Notes under the pieces: generated by a model
Database searches by the model: none
The model's input: the letters and a program-made list of their open reading frames with translations, nothing else
Told to the model about the DNA's origin: nothing
Made by a program: the position numbers and the translations under genes
Part shown: one piece after another, positions 46,863-59,100 of the stretch
How the letters are laid out: each line of letters starts with the position of its first letter
Numbering within the stretch: the first letter of the stretch is position 1
Source of the DNA: Anthopleura xanthogrammica
Taxonomy: Eukaryota; Cnidaria; Anthozoa; Actiniaria; Actiniidae
DNA length: 64,000 nt
Assembly: GCA_964019055.1 (NCBI GenBank)
Contig: OZ025209.1
Coordinates: 14,607,867 to 14,671,866, forward strand
Direction: 5' to 3'

Positions 46863-49800
46863 ACAACACAACATGGTCATTTTAACCTTTTATAATTAGC
46901 TTAAGCCTGGTTTTCACTATGACACAAGTACAAGCACAAGCACAAGGATGAAAAATTTTGTTACTTGTTCTTGCATTTTTGCTTGCAATGTACATTGCAA
47001 TTACGGCATCCCTAATGAAAACCAGGCTTTACAGTGCAGACATGCTTGCTGGGAACCATGAATATAGTGGGACCACTCTTATATAATTAGCCAATCATAG
47101 TTCTAGAAGATAACAATGATGATCTGCTTATATACCTGAGAAAAAACTTAGATGTTAACAACAGCTGTGCAGGGATTGAATGATTCTGATTGGCTTAGGA
47201 TATGATGCACTGTAACACTGATACTGCTTTCCCTGATTGGCTATATTTTTCACTCGACATTTAATTAGTTAATTTTGTAAGTGGTCCAGAGTTTGTCTGT
47301 CCACTCTGTAAATCTTTTGATATACCTACCGTATTTATAAATAACCTGCTTTTTGAAATGGACCATGCTTACATGGTTTGGAATTTTAGATTTTCTTTTG
47401 ACATGTTACATAATTGTTACATGTTACATAATTGTTGTTTCAAGATGTTGTTGCTAATGTATCCACTACATTTTCAAGTTCAAGTCCCTCCCCCCCCCCC
47501 CAACACATGTGCTCTTTGGTACTGGTAACACGAATTTTGCCTTACTGACCTTCTAAGCTATCAAGGTTCCACTGCTTTTTCCAGCATGTGTAAAACTGTA
47601 AATGCTATGTTTTTACTAGGCAGAAATATAAAATACATTAAAAAAAGACATCCACTGCAGAATGTTGTAAATTTGATGTCTTGGAAAAAAGAATGTGCAT
47701 CAACAAACGTTTTTTGTAAAAAAAATTCAAAAGAAAGAAAAATGGGAATAAGGTATTGTGACTAATGGCCGGTTGCTATGGTGATGATTCTCTTAGGTAT
47801 GTTGGGAAAACAAAACATGAATATCTAGGAATTTTTAATCCTGATTATTTTACAAAAAGTTAGTGAAAATCCTTAAATGAAAAAAAGAAAAATGTAACAT
47901 AACTGTTTCCGCTGGGGTTCGAACCCAGGACCTTGCGCGTGTGAAGCGCACGTGATAACCACTACACTACGGAAACATTACGTTTTAATTATCGTGAAAG
48001 TTCTGAAACATTCAAAGACTTGGAGAAGGCCAGAAGCTTGAGTAAACTGAAAGTCCACGGAAACTACTGCCTGAAGCCTTCAGTTTTCTTTTTTTGGGGA
48101 CATTAAGTCGTACTAACCTACCAATAAAACTCGTTTGGCTGCAACTTCCAAGGGAAATTCAGCACATCTATGCAAGAGCGAGTAGGTCTGTTAAGACAAT
48201 GCACGTGCGGGCGTGACTTAGCTATCCCTCTGTACCTATCCTCTCTACCCTACCCCCTCATTTCGATAATGGGCATAATAACACATCGAATAGTCCTGCT
48301 GTTAAACCACAGGAATTGACGTGACGTGATTTCAGTGACACCCTAAGCCCACCCGTCTGCTAACAAATTTCCATTATCAGCCCACACCGCCGTGCAGCCT
48401 CGTATAGCCCGTATAGCATATTGGCAATCCGCTCATGCAGATTCTACAGCTATATTGTTGCATGAAACTGTTATTCAATTGAAATGGACATGATTAAATA
48501 TTCTTTAAATAGAAAGGACTTCAGACGGGTTCTTCTTCTTATTATTTTTTTATATAAGCCCCCCGCAACCACCACCACCAATACACCCATGTTATAAGCC
48601 CCAGGGCTTATACGCGTTTCTAAGGGATATTAGTTTTGCTTTCAAAAACCAAAGCAACGGTCAGACGTGACTTGAATGACGGACAGAAAAGAAATCATTT
48701 TGACCTTGAAAAAAATCACGGTTCTCGCCTTCATTTACAACATCAAAAATTTCATAACTTCTATCTCATCAAAACGTTTTCGGACTGACAAAACACCATC
48801 TTTTAAGCATAAGGGTTAGAAAGTTGGTACAATGTTATTCGTAGAACTTGGCTTCCCGGATTTCAGTTTCCAGATCATCCAATGCACCTTGTAATGAGCA
48901 CACGTCGAGATAACAATAACGATTTCACAATACCATGACCTGTACAATACGAGGGCGGACAAGCAATACTCTCCACCTTGTCAACGCACTAAAGTAACAT
49001 GCGAATCTCCTGAATCTTCATCAACAACCAACCACAAATGTAGATGGTCGTTTGTATCTTCAAGATTTACAAAAGAATAAGCCGGATTAGTGTACTGGGA
49101 TACTTTTCATTCATTTGGTTCTGGGAATATGAAAACTAAAAAAATGAAAAGCCAGGCTGGGAAAGCTTTTTATCCTATTTGCGCAGTAAGAAAGAGAAAT
49201 AAGTAAACGTGACTTTCAATGTAATGTTTTAGTAATCCGATAACTGAGTCAAACATGAGCAATCTTAGACCGGATTGTAAACACTACATTTTACACATAA
49301 CTTCCATATTTAAAATTCCGCAAAAATGCAGTCTTGTAATCAATATTTCTGCGATTTTAAAAATATCGTTTTTGTTTTATAAGGATTGATGTGAGAAAGA
49401 TAATTTAACGTATAAAAATCTTGAATATAGCTATTTAGAGATAATCGATAAAGACCCTATAAAGAGATGATTTGTACATATATGGTTAAATATGGCCCGG
49501 CATTTGACGTAACAGAAATGACATGATGATAATACCATCGCAGCTCGAGTGCAGCGGAAGTCACGCAAACGTATCTTGTACAATGTGTGAAATCATGCAA
49601 ATTACTGCGCGCTTTGTTCAATCAAATTATCTTTTTCAACCAGTGAATTAAAGTCTCTTAGAATCTAAGTAATCTCTTGAACTACGAGAAGCGTAGGAGA
49701 AGGATTTGAGAGCCATTCTTGCATGGGAGAGAGTCGACGATTCTTTTACGAGCGTGACTTTGATTGCTAATGAGCTTAGTTAATGGATTACCCTCCGACT

Positions 49801-50188
49801 CCATGAGTTATTTCTGCTATCGATACTTCCAGCAATAACATCCCGTCTCCTAATGTCTTCTAGCTTTATTCATTAAAAACGAGTTAAGTCTTCTGAGAAA
49901 GGATGTAAAAGCAAGTAAAGTGGTTTTAAAATATATATTTTCGAGATTAAGAAGGTGAACTACTTGATGTTTTTTATCCCTGATTTGTACTCTGTTACCG
50001 GATATGGCACAAGTACACCGGGGTTATTGTTCTAGGAACGCCCTGATTGGTTGATCAGTCATTCGAGGAATTCTAATCACGTGAATTAGGTCAAATATAA
50101 TCATTGTATTTACAAAACCCTTCTGGGCTGCATCGATACAGAACTAAGGAAGGTGTAGTAGAAGTGGTTTGACATAAGAGTCTTGATC
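46863..50188. other. intergenic stretch with one tRNA gene
   Basis: Apart from the tRNA at 47905-47976 I see only AT-rich sequence, a C-run at about 47490 and no exon of consistent phase. Parts of 48.6-50.1 kb have a more mixed composition but no recognisable gene. Confidence 0.5.
47905..47976 (-). tRNA. tRNA-Val (anticodon CAC)
   Basis: 72 nt, no intron. The 7-bp acceptor stem GTTTCCG/CGGAAAC is perfect. The A box is TAGTGTAGTGGTTATCACG and the B box GGTTCGAACCC within a paired T arm (CTGGG..CCCAG). The anticodon stem TGCGC/GCGCA holds the loop TTCACAC, giving anticodon CAC (codon GUG). CCA is not encoded, as expected for a nuclear gene. A T-run on the template side for Pol III termination is not obvious beyond TTACATTT just downstream. 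Confidence 0.97.
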
Positions 50189-53100
50189 ATGGAAGAGGAA
50201 GAAATCGCCTTGAAAAAACAGGTAGACTCCAGTCTAAATTCATTAACATTTTGTTCTTAGCCTAAGTTTGTAAACTTGGTAATCTGGGGACATGTTACAT
50301 TATAAAGGTACCCCTTTAAAGACAAGAGCAAACATTGTCTTTCATATTGTCTCCTTCGTATTGAACATCTCGATTGAGTTGTAAACAGATATCTCGTGTC
50401 ATTGTGTTCTGTATTGTTTAATGAATTGTCCAGTGCAAAGCACTCGTCTTTCCGGTAATTTTCATCGTTACAGTCTAAAAAGTGTTATACTAACGTACAT
50501 CCTCTGGTCTAAAAATTCCTCTTGGTCGCTCTGTGGGACACTTACAACGAGATAAAATTACAAAAAAGTTTGAGAAAATTTCACCACATGGTACTTAGAA
50601 GTCATTACTATTTAATGCAATTGTTACTCCACGAACTACTTCAAGTTGGGATTTCAACAGACTGTTTTACTATAATAATATAGTTCCTCCCTTGTGTTTA
50701 TAAACCGTGTTATTTGGCGGCTTTTATGTACGCGTGGCCCCACTGTGGCAAAAAATTTCACATTTAAACTCCATTTTAGCATGGAATACACCTCTATTAT
50801 TTTGCTGTGTTAAATCTGCTTCTGAATTAAATTTTGCGTTCCCTAGGCTTGATTTGCTGTACGTCAAACGTGAGGACAGATTCAAAACGTTTTACCAAAT
50901 ACCTTAATCGAACTCTATCCTTTGGTATTCACAGCTTTGGAATAACTTGCTGCTATGAATACTAGAAATAGCTTTGGAAGTTTCTCTCGTAACTTTTGGG
51001 CTTTCAGCAGGAATTCAAGTTTACTTTTGTCGTATTTGCAGATTAATTATAGTAATCCCACAAGCAAGGTCGAATCTTATCTGCTGGGGCATTAATTCCT
51101 TAAATCTCAGGGAAAAATTATACTCTATAATCGAGGTTACTTTGCATCCCATTGAGCTGACAATGTTTAACCAAAAATCAAGACATTTTCTATTGTTTAA
51201 AGCACTATCACATAATGCACAATTATGTATTCTAGCTTAAAAACTACGTTCTTTAGATAGACGAATTTTACTTCTCGGAATACACTTTGTCCGGTTTGTA
51301 ATGCAAGCCAGCTATATACTAAAATAACAAAAATTTGTTTATTCCCCTTAAAATGAATTGTTTATTGATTTTGAAGAGATCTAGTTGTTTCTTAGCTGCT
51401 TTCTTATTGTTGTTTATCAGTGGATTGTTCAAGAAAGGTTTTGTTAATGGCCCCAGAGGAAACAGATTTGGGGCTTATTGTTAGGCTCTTGGTATGTGTT
51501 TTGTGATCTTCCCAAAATGTGTAGTTTTGATAGACAGTACTGTCTAATAAACAGTATATGTTTTAACACAATTCTGTTTTCTTTAGATTGATTGATCCTT
51601 GATCATCACAAAAGATATTTATCTTCACACTCAATTAAAAACAAAGATTTAAGAACACCTACAATATATATATTGATAATAACTTGGTTATATAGGTATT
51701 GAACAATATACATTGCTTCCTTAAGAAATTTCGTCTTGTCCTTTCAAAATTGCATAAAAAATTCAATAATTGTTTTATTTATAAAGCAAGCTGTTAAACA
51801 CAGAATTACTTTATAGAAAAAACTGTGGTCACAGATTTGAGCTTGCTATTCAGAACATGTTCTCACCTCCACAAAACTGTAACATTATCTGTTCATAATT
51901 GGCTACAAATTGCACAAATAGTAGTAGTTCACATTCTCCAATAACGCATCTGGCAGCAATGACAGGAATAATATTCTAAAATTAATTTTCACTAAAACCT
52001 TCAAACTTTAAAAAACTTCAAGTAGAAAATTTGAATAAAATTTTCTATTGAAATCCTAGAGGCTAGACTTTGGAAATAGTTTTAAATTGAATCTATGCAT
52101 ATGTCTTTTTCATATCTTTTCAATAGTTTCCATAAAAGGGGTTTGTATTAAAAAAACGTATTCCAGAAGATTCTGTGACCTTCAGATGTTATTTATCATT
52201 ATTGTAACCTCCATGTATTTGAATTGTACCAGATTAGCTTTGCCAGCTGTCTTAAAACATGAAAAAATTCGAACTTCCTGTTTTGTTACAATTATTATCA
52301 ACCATATAGCCCTCAAGCACTATTCTATTTAACTTGAATTTATTGAACTATTTAGTACATTTGAATGTATAAGAACAAAAGGGTTACATGATCTTATCTA
52401 CAGATCATTCTATATTAGCCTTGAGTTGATAGATGGAGGTATGATTAGACAATAATTTATGAATAATGAATATATATATGCCAGATGTATATAGAAATTA
52501 CATATTTTTGGGTGTGTTGTGGTGTGTGTACAAGGAGAATACTAAAGCTCTTTTGCCATCAGAAACAGGATATACATAATCACAAACTAAACAAAACAAT
52601 ATTGGATATAGAAAAAAAATGTATAAATTTATTTGTTTCTTAATATACAAAAGTTATTAAAGCATATCTGCAGGTCATAAGCCTTATCATATGGTTCATG
52701 GTTGACTTTATCTTCTGTAATAACTTATAGAAAACTCATAATTTCCTGTGTTTTGTTGGTTACTGCTAGTTTTGCCACATTTAATCTTTGTAGCCATTTT
52801 TAGTCTTGTTCCATTCCAATTCTCGCCACATTCAAAATTATTACCAAAATATCATTTTCCCCACAGTATCTAACAAATTGAAATAAGAAATATTGTGTCA
52901 GTTTTGCAGAATTGAATCTTGTTAAATATCAGTTTCTTAACTTATGAAATTATTAAGTTAAAAATAAATGTGAGATTAAATATAAGTGTATTTTTTCCTG
53001 TTTAGCTTGAAGCTTCCAAAGATTTTGAAGAAAGAAGAGAAATTCGACAAAAGCTTCGTAAGTTGAGGCAGCAAAAGTTGGATGCTTTAGAGGCTGACTC

Positions 53101-56100
53101 GACAAATCGGGGAGGAAGGAGAAGAAGAGAAGAGAGAACAGAAAGAACAACCACGACTACCAGTGATGGAGTTACAAAAACAGAGAAACACACATCAAAG
53201 ACAGAAATAGTTGAAAATGGGGATGTGGTGAAGAGTGAAGAAAATGTTGTGGTCAAAAAGAAAGAGGCAGAACCTGAACCAGAGCCTGAGCCTGAACCAG
53301 AACCTGAAATAGAGGTTGAACAAGAAGTAGAGGTCGAACAAGAACCAGAGGAAGAAGAACAGGCACCTGAAGAAGACCAGGAAGATGATGCAGGAGATGT
53401 TCCTTTCTACCTACAGAAAAACCCTGAAACTTTGACAGAACAGGACATTGGAGACATCGAGGATTTAGACTTTTTAGAGACTACAGTAAGTTGCGGACAT
53501 TAAAAGTTTATAAATTCCTGTATTATATTCTTAATTGATCAAGTTCTGTAGGGAACTTTTTGAAATTATTTAATTTTCATTCAATTTTTTTCCATCCATT
53601 TTTTCACATTTTTGTAAATGGATTTTTCCCCCTATATGTTTTCCCCTACACCACTGTTTTAGACTTAATTTTTTTAGATGCAAAAATGGAAGAAATAAAA
53701 CAAAAAAGCCCTTTTCCTATATCGAAATAAAATAGAAACACCATCCCTTGTTGCAACAGTGCCATATTTACCCTCAGGGATAAATATAGCACAATCTTTC
53801 ACAATGTTACCCATGGTCAGATGCTTATCTTTGGAATCAATCAGTCAATGAAAGACAATTAAGCCTTGAAAGGAGTTTAAGGCAAGAGAAGGGAGTGGAA
53901 GGGGAGGGGGAGGGGGATGTGAGGGCATGATTCCATAGCAGACCTCATTACCTTGGGTGTAATGTTTTTCCATTTCAGACCACATGTTATTCGCTTGAGA
54001 ATACGATTCTTCATTTGAGTTGTATCCATATACATGAGTCTTCTCATCCATGACCATTAACAAATGATACTCTAGGGAATGTAATTTGGTCAGAAATGGG
54101 GAAAAAATTATACCCAAGTTAATGAGGTTATAGACTCCTTCCAGGTGACATCAAAGCAGCTCAATTTGAAGGACAAAACAAAAGAATTTCAATCTCCTGA
54201 GAATTGGAACCTATTGTTTTGTCCTCCAAATTGAGCTGCATTCCGACGTGCTGTAAGGGGTCTATTCCACAAAGTATGGAATAGATCTATGTACATGAAC
54301 ACATGCATGTTATTATAAACACATGCCATTTGTAACCCTATTAATATAATGTCATGCAATGAATGACCTTTTGTATGATCATTTCACAGCTTAATGGTTT
54401 GCCAATGAAGTTCTTTGAAGTAAGAAAACATCTGCGAGCTCAAATCAGAAAGGTAAAGGTCAACAGAGGTGAGTGATTTTTAGCTGCATAACAAAATAAT
54501 TGCTTTTATTTACTTGCGTTATGGGATTTTTTGGAATAAGTTGGAATCTATTGCGTTTTATCTGGAGGAAGGGTAGAAAAAGCTGTTAACCTGCATTAAT
54601 GACCGGGAGTTTTCTGCATGGGTATCGTTGAAAAAGGGTACGGTATTGTATATACGCCGGTAAACAATTTATGTCATTCGCGTGCATGTGCGCAACAGAA
54701 TAGTCGTGTGCGCAAAGTCGTAGACGATTGGAAATCCAACATTTTGATTGGCTACGCTAACCAGAAAGGAGCTATAAATAGTGTGGAGCTATTTATCCTT
54801 CAACAAGGCATTTATCATTGCAATTTTTGTTTCCCTATATGGCCTTCTTCTTGAAGATCAAATTTATCACTAATTTGTTATCTTGAGTTGTGCCTAAAGA
54901 TACGATTTTAAGGCTAATAATATGGCAGACATGACGAAAGACGTGCGCTAATGACCTAGGCCTTCTAGCGAGAATACTTGAGATATGCATCGTATAACCA
55001 TCCGTTTGACGTCATTGACGGGAGTCGATTTCACATATTGCGCAGATCATAAATCAGAGATTGTTGTTGGCCTTTTGTAACTGTCGCAACTCTGTTCTAG
55101 ATGGCCTGGTTTCTTTAGGGGTTGATAGCCTATTTGACTGTGCGCAAGGCAATAATCATTGTTTCGCGCGCACAAGAATCGCCGCATTAACTGCATGCCG
55201 CACTGTCATGGAGTCATTTAACCTAGAATTAGTCACTGCTTGTAACTGTTAGAACGAGCCAGTTTTTCTCTGCGTCGACTGCATTCTCAAAATAATTATT
55301 GTTGCGCAAATGAATGACAGCCCCTCCCCCCAATTACCCCCTCCCCCATTATCCCCCTCTTGTTATCTTGGAACGTTAATTGTGAACGTTAACTGTGAAT
55401 GTAACTTTGAACCAATCTGTACTTAGCCAAACTAAAACACGGAGTTAAAGACACGACAACTAAAGCCAAGACCACTGCACCCCCCAAGGGATCGCAGAGC
55501 GGGTTAGTAGTAAAAAAGATCCTAGTTTTGACTAAATGGGTATGTTGTCTTTCTTAGGGACTAGTTCTAGGCATACACTAGGTAATGTCGCCCATCTTAA
55601 AAGTAAAGCCTTTGACACGGACCGAAAATCCCAGTCAACCTCTCGCTATGAAAAAGGCAGAGAAGGGAAGTCGAGTGTTTTAGAACGAACGTCGAAGTTT
55701 GGAGAACGAACGAAGGCGAAGAAGAACGAAGATATCGAAAGATCGGTAACCGAGAAAACGGACCGAAAACCCGGAACACGAATAAAGGAAAATGGTGAAG
55801 CGAAACATAAGAAAGAAGATACTTCTTATAACAAACGTAAAGAAGAGGAGCATGAAGAAGAATACACAATCGAAAAGCTTGCCAGTGATACTTTACTTAA
55901 AAAACTTGACGAGCCCATAGAGAGTGAATTTACCGAGAAAGAACGAAAAGAAATCGATTCTGAAGACGATGAATCATCGATTTCGTCGCGCAGTGCGACG
56001 TCAAGCACGTCTGATATCGAGAATGCACCACAGTCGTCCAGTGACGCGAAAGAGAAATCTGGTACTGCTGCTGCTCCTCTGCATAGAATTGAGGGCTTGC

Positions 56101-59100
56101 AGCCAGGGCTTCATACTAAAAAGACGGATTTCAGGTCACAGTTGAAGAAAACAGGGATAAATCCGAAAATGAATATCGCAGTTACAGGAAAAATATCCTC
56201 ACTCGCTAAAAAGGATGTGCAAGAGCCTAAACATGATCTTCGTAGAAATTTAAAATCTGTGCCTGGCGCGGTGCCTTTGACAAGACGAGGGTCCGGATCA
56301 GAAAAATATGGTCCTTCCCTGAGGGATAGGCCTAAAAAAGATGAGGTTGAATCGGCAGAGAAGGAGCCAACTGAAGGAAAGCGAAGGATTTCAAGTGCCG
56401 ACCTGTTTAATCTGATCAATAAACCAAAAGATACAGAAGCAAAGGAAACGGATTACTCGAAGCAAAGAGGCATGGGTACCAAACCAGTTTCTCAGTCCTA
56501 TAAGTACGAACCTCCGAAGATAGTCGGCGCCGAAGACGAGAGCTTTCAGGTGCTCATGTCTCAGCGAAAAAAGGAAGTCAAGCGGCAACATACCCCTACA
56601 GATCTTAAGCCAGGTGTAAGGTTATCCAACAGAACCACAAGGAACAAACCAGAGTGGTCAGCAAAACAACTACAAAAACCTCAATTCGTCAGCCCCAAGA
56701 CCGCGTCGCTAGGTAACGACGACGACGACGACGAAGGGGATTTACCTCCAGATATCCCGGATAATCAAATTGATGAGATTTTGAAGGACGTGGATGTGGA
56801 CGAAATTGAGGTGGAAAAACTGCCGCGAAAACTTTCCGCTACGTCGATCGCCGCCCCGGTATCACCGCGACGGAATCGCAAACTTTCGTCAGGAAACATC
56901 AAATGGTGAGTTTCGTAGTATTAATTGTAATTGTTTTAAAAAAGATTTTATGACAATTTTATATTGATACTGATTACAATGCGCATTAGCTGGAGCATTG
57001 CGCAAGTAATTCCTGATGTCATTACCAAGGGGATCAGTCTCATGCTAAGTATATATTCTTATGAGTCTTTCCTTTATTAGGACATGGGTGGGGTGGGAAG
57101 AAAGGTTGACAAATTCACCTGCATGGCGTGTCTTCGTGATAGGCCAAATTTTAAAACTCTCTGGGCCCTCATTAAAATTGTTGGCCACTCCCTCTGGCGT
57201 TAATCATGCCAAAAATTGGTACCCTTCCTAAAAGAATATACTTGCAAAAAAATGTCGCTCCTCAATGTCCTAATAACTGAAAACACTATACAGAGTTTCA
57301 AGGATGGATACTTGTCACACTGGATGAATGTGGCCAAGCAATCGTTTTGCGGAGCAGATGAACCCTTTTTGAAATGGGATCAAATTTCTTTGTCTTGAAT
57401 TTAAGTGTTGCTGAAACGAAGCACTTGTATAATGTACACAGCACATTGAGTGTTATTCTTGTGGTGAACTTCTCGTCGGATATTGGGCTTCACATACAAT
57501 TGAATATGTGACTGCTAATCTCGTGTTTTTGGTGTAGGTTTTAACCTGTCAATTAATGTTCTTTTTGTCGTTTTTTGTTTCTTATCTTAGTCATTGTTTG
57601 CTTATTTTGTGGACAGACGATATCAAAGCTTTGCTGAGGGGGTTTATCTAATAATTGCTTTGCTAAGCAGCACTAGATAGAATGACTCGGGCCTCAGAGG
57701 CTATTCCTTCTCACTTCCGTCGGTTTGTCGAGAACTAATGGCAGCAAATATTGTATCAATGAACCTTCGGGCCCGCTTCGGTTTAAATTCGTTTTACCAA
57801 CGAGCGAGCGCCCAAGGAGAAAACAGTTTCTCGGGTATTCGGGCGATCACTCTAGTCAGTTTCAACCCATTGTACCAGGATTACTACAAGTTAGGGAATC
57901 CAAATTACAGAATACCAAAAATTTTGGTTCCTAGAATACAGAATTCAGCTCCGAGAATCCGGAGTCCGGAATCCGCAATCGTTCCAGATTCCATTACTTG
58001 CCCGGCGAAGTTAGGAGGAATATCCTCTGGAATCCAGGGATCGAGCACCGTAAGGCCTGGTCTTAAAATACAATGAGCTTCTGCAGCTAATCTTGAGTAA
58101 ATCGTACAAGTAGAGTTGTAATCGGGTCTGCACTAAGTGGGATGCAGGGGCCAGCACAGCTTGGTTTTTATTCTTCAATAATATTCAGTATTTGTTAACT
58201 AAAGTATGTAATTCTAATTTTAATTCTTACCTCTGTAGCCCGTATAGCGAGCCGTGGATGGAGTACTACTGTTTCACTTATCTTCTTGCACTTGCACTGC
58301 ACTGTAGAACTGTATTTGGTGTTGTAAAAACCCTTCAAGAACGACTAGCTAGTGAGATGTACTGTGCACAGGGTTCCCATGGGATCGATGAACACAGAAT
58401 ACGACAACTGTTAATCCACATAGGAATAAAATAAACCTTAAACATCAAGAGAAGATTTAAATTCTTAAAAGATTAATTATAAGATTATATTGTAAACTGA
58501 GCCACTTCACTACAAAACCACATTACATCGCATGCATGGACACTCATTAAACATTATTACTAAACATATATAAAACACTATAAAAACCATCAATGTAACT
58601 TACTCATACCAACATTAAACCATAAAACCATAAAAACACTCAAATAATACTCACTCATTGACACGATTTGCCTTTTCGGAGTTCAAAGAGAGACTGGTAA
58701 CGACTCGTCTTGCGTAGGATTATGGGGCTGAATTTGAGGTTAAAAAACTCTGCCACCTCGCCTTCAGCCCCACAATCCCATGCAAGAAAGAGTCGTTACC
58801 AGTCTCTCTTTGAACTTCGTAAAAGTGAAAGTCCGTACACAATTCCTCTGACAAATCCCGTCTCGGTTTTTACTTCACCTCGACATGGTAGGGCTGACAT
58901 TGACGTAAACCTTTTCTCGGTTGATATAGAAGATGCTGTCTGGTCTAGCTGTGGTACAAATAGCATGTAAGAACGTGATATCAGCACCATATCAGACATT
59001 ATGAGCAAGCGCACCATATAAGGGCATAATGATACCATATAAGGGCATAATGACACCATATAAGGCATGATGAAAAACCTTACCTTATAAGGCATCATAT

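Noticed and set aside
55427..55502. Constitutive inclusion of both alternative smoothelin-like exons
   Set aside because: Joining 55502 to 55558 shifts the frame; a GC donor at 55499 would fix it but has poor consensus.
57738..58076. 112-codon plus-strand open frame
   Set aside because: Inside the large smoothelin-like intron in a probable repeat, without family features or phase-compatible splice sites.
58192..58434. 80-codon open frame with EPWMEYYCF
   Set aside because: No homology recognised and no phase-compatible splice sites; could be transposon debris but unsupported.
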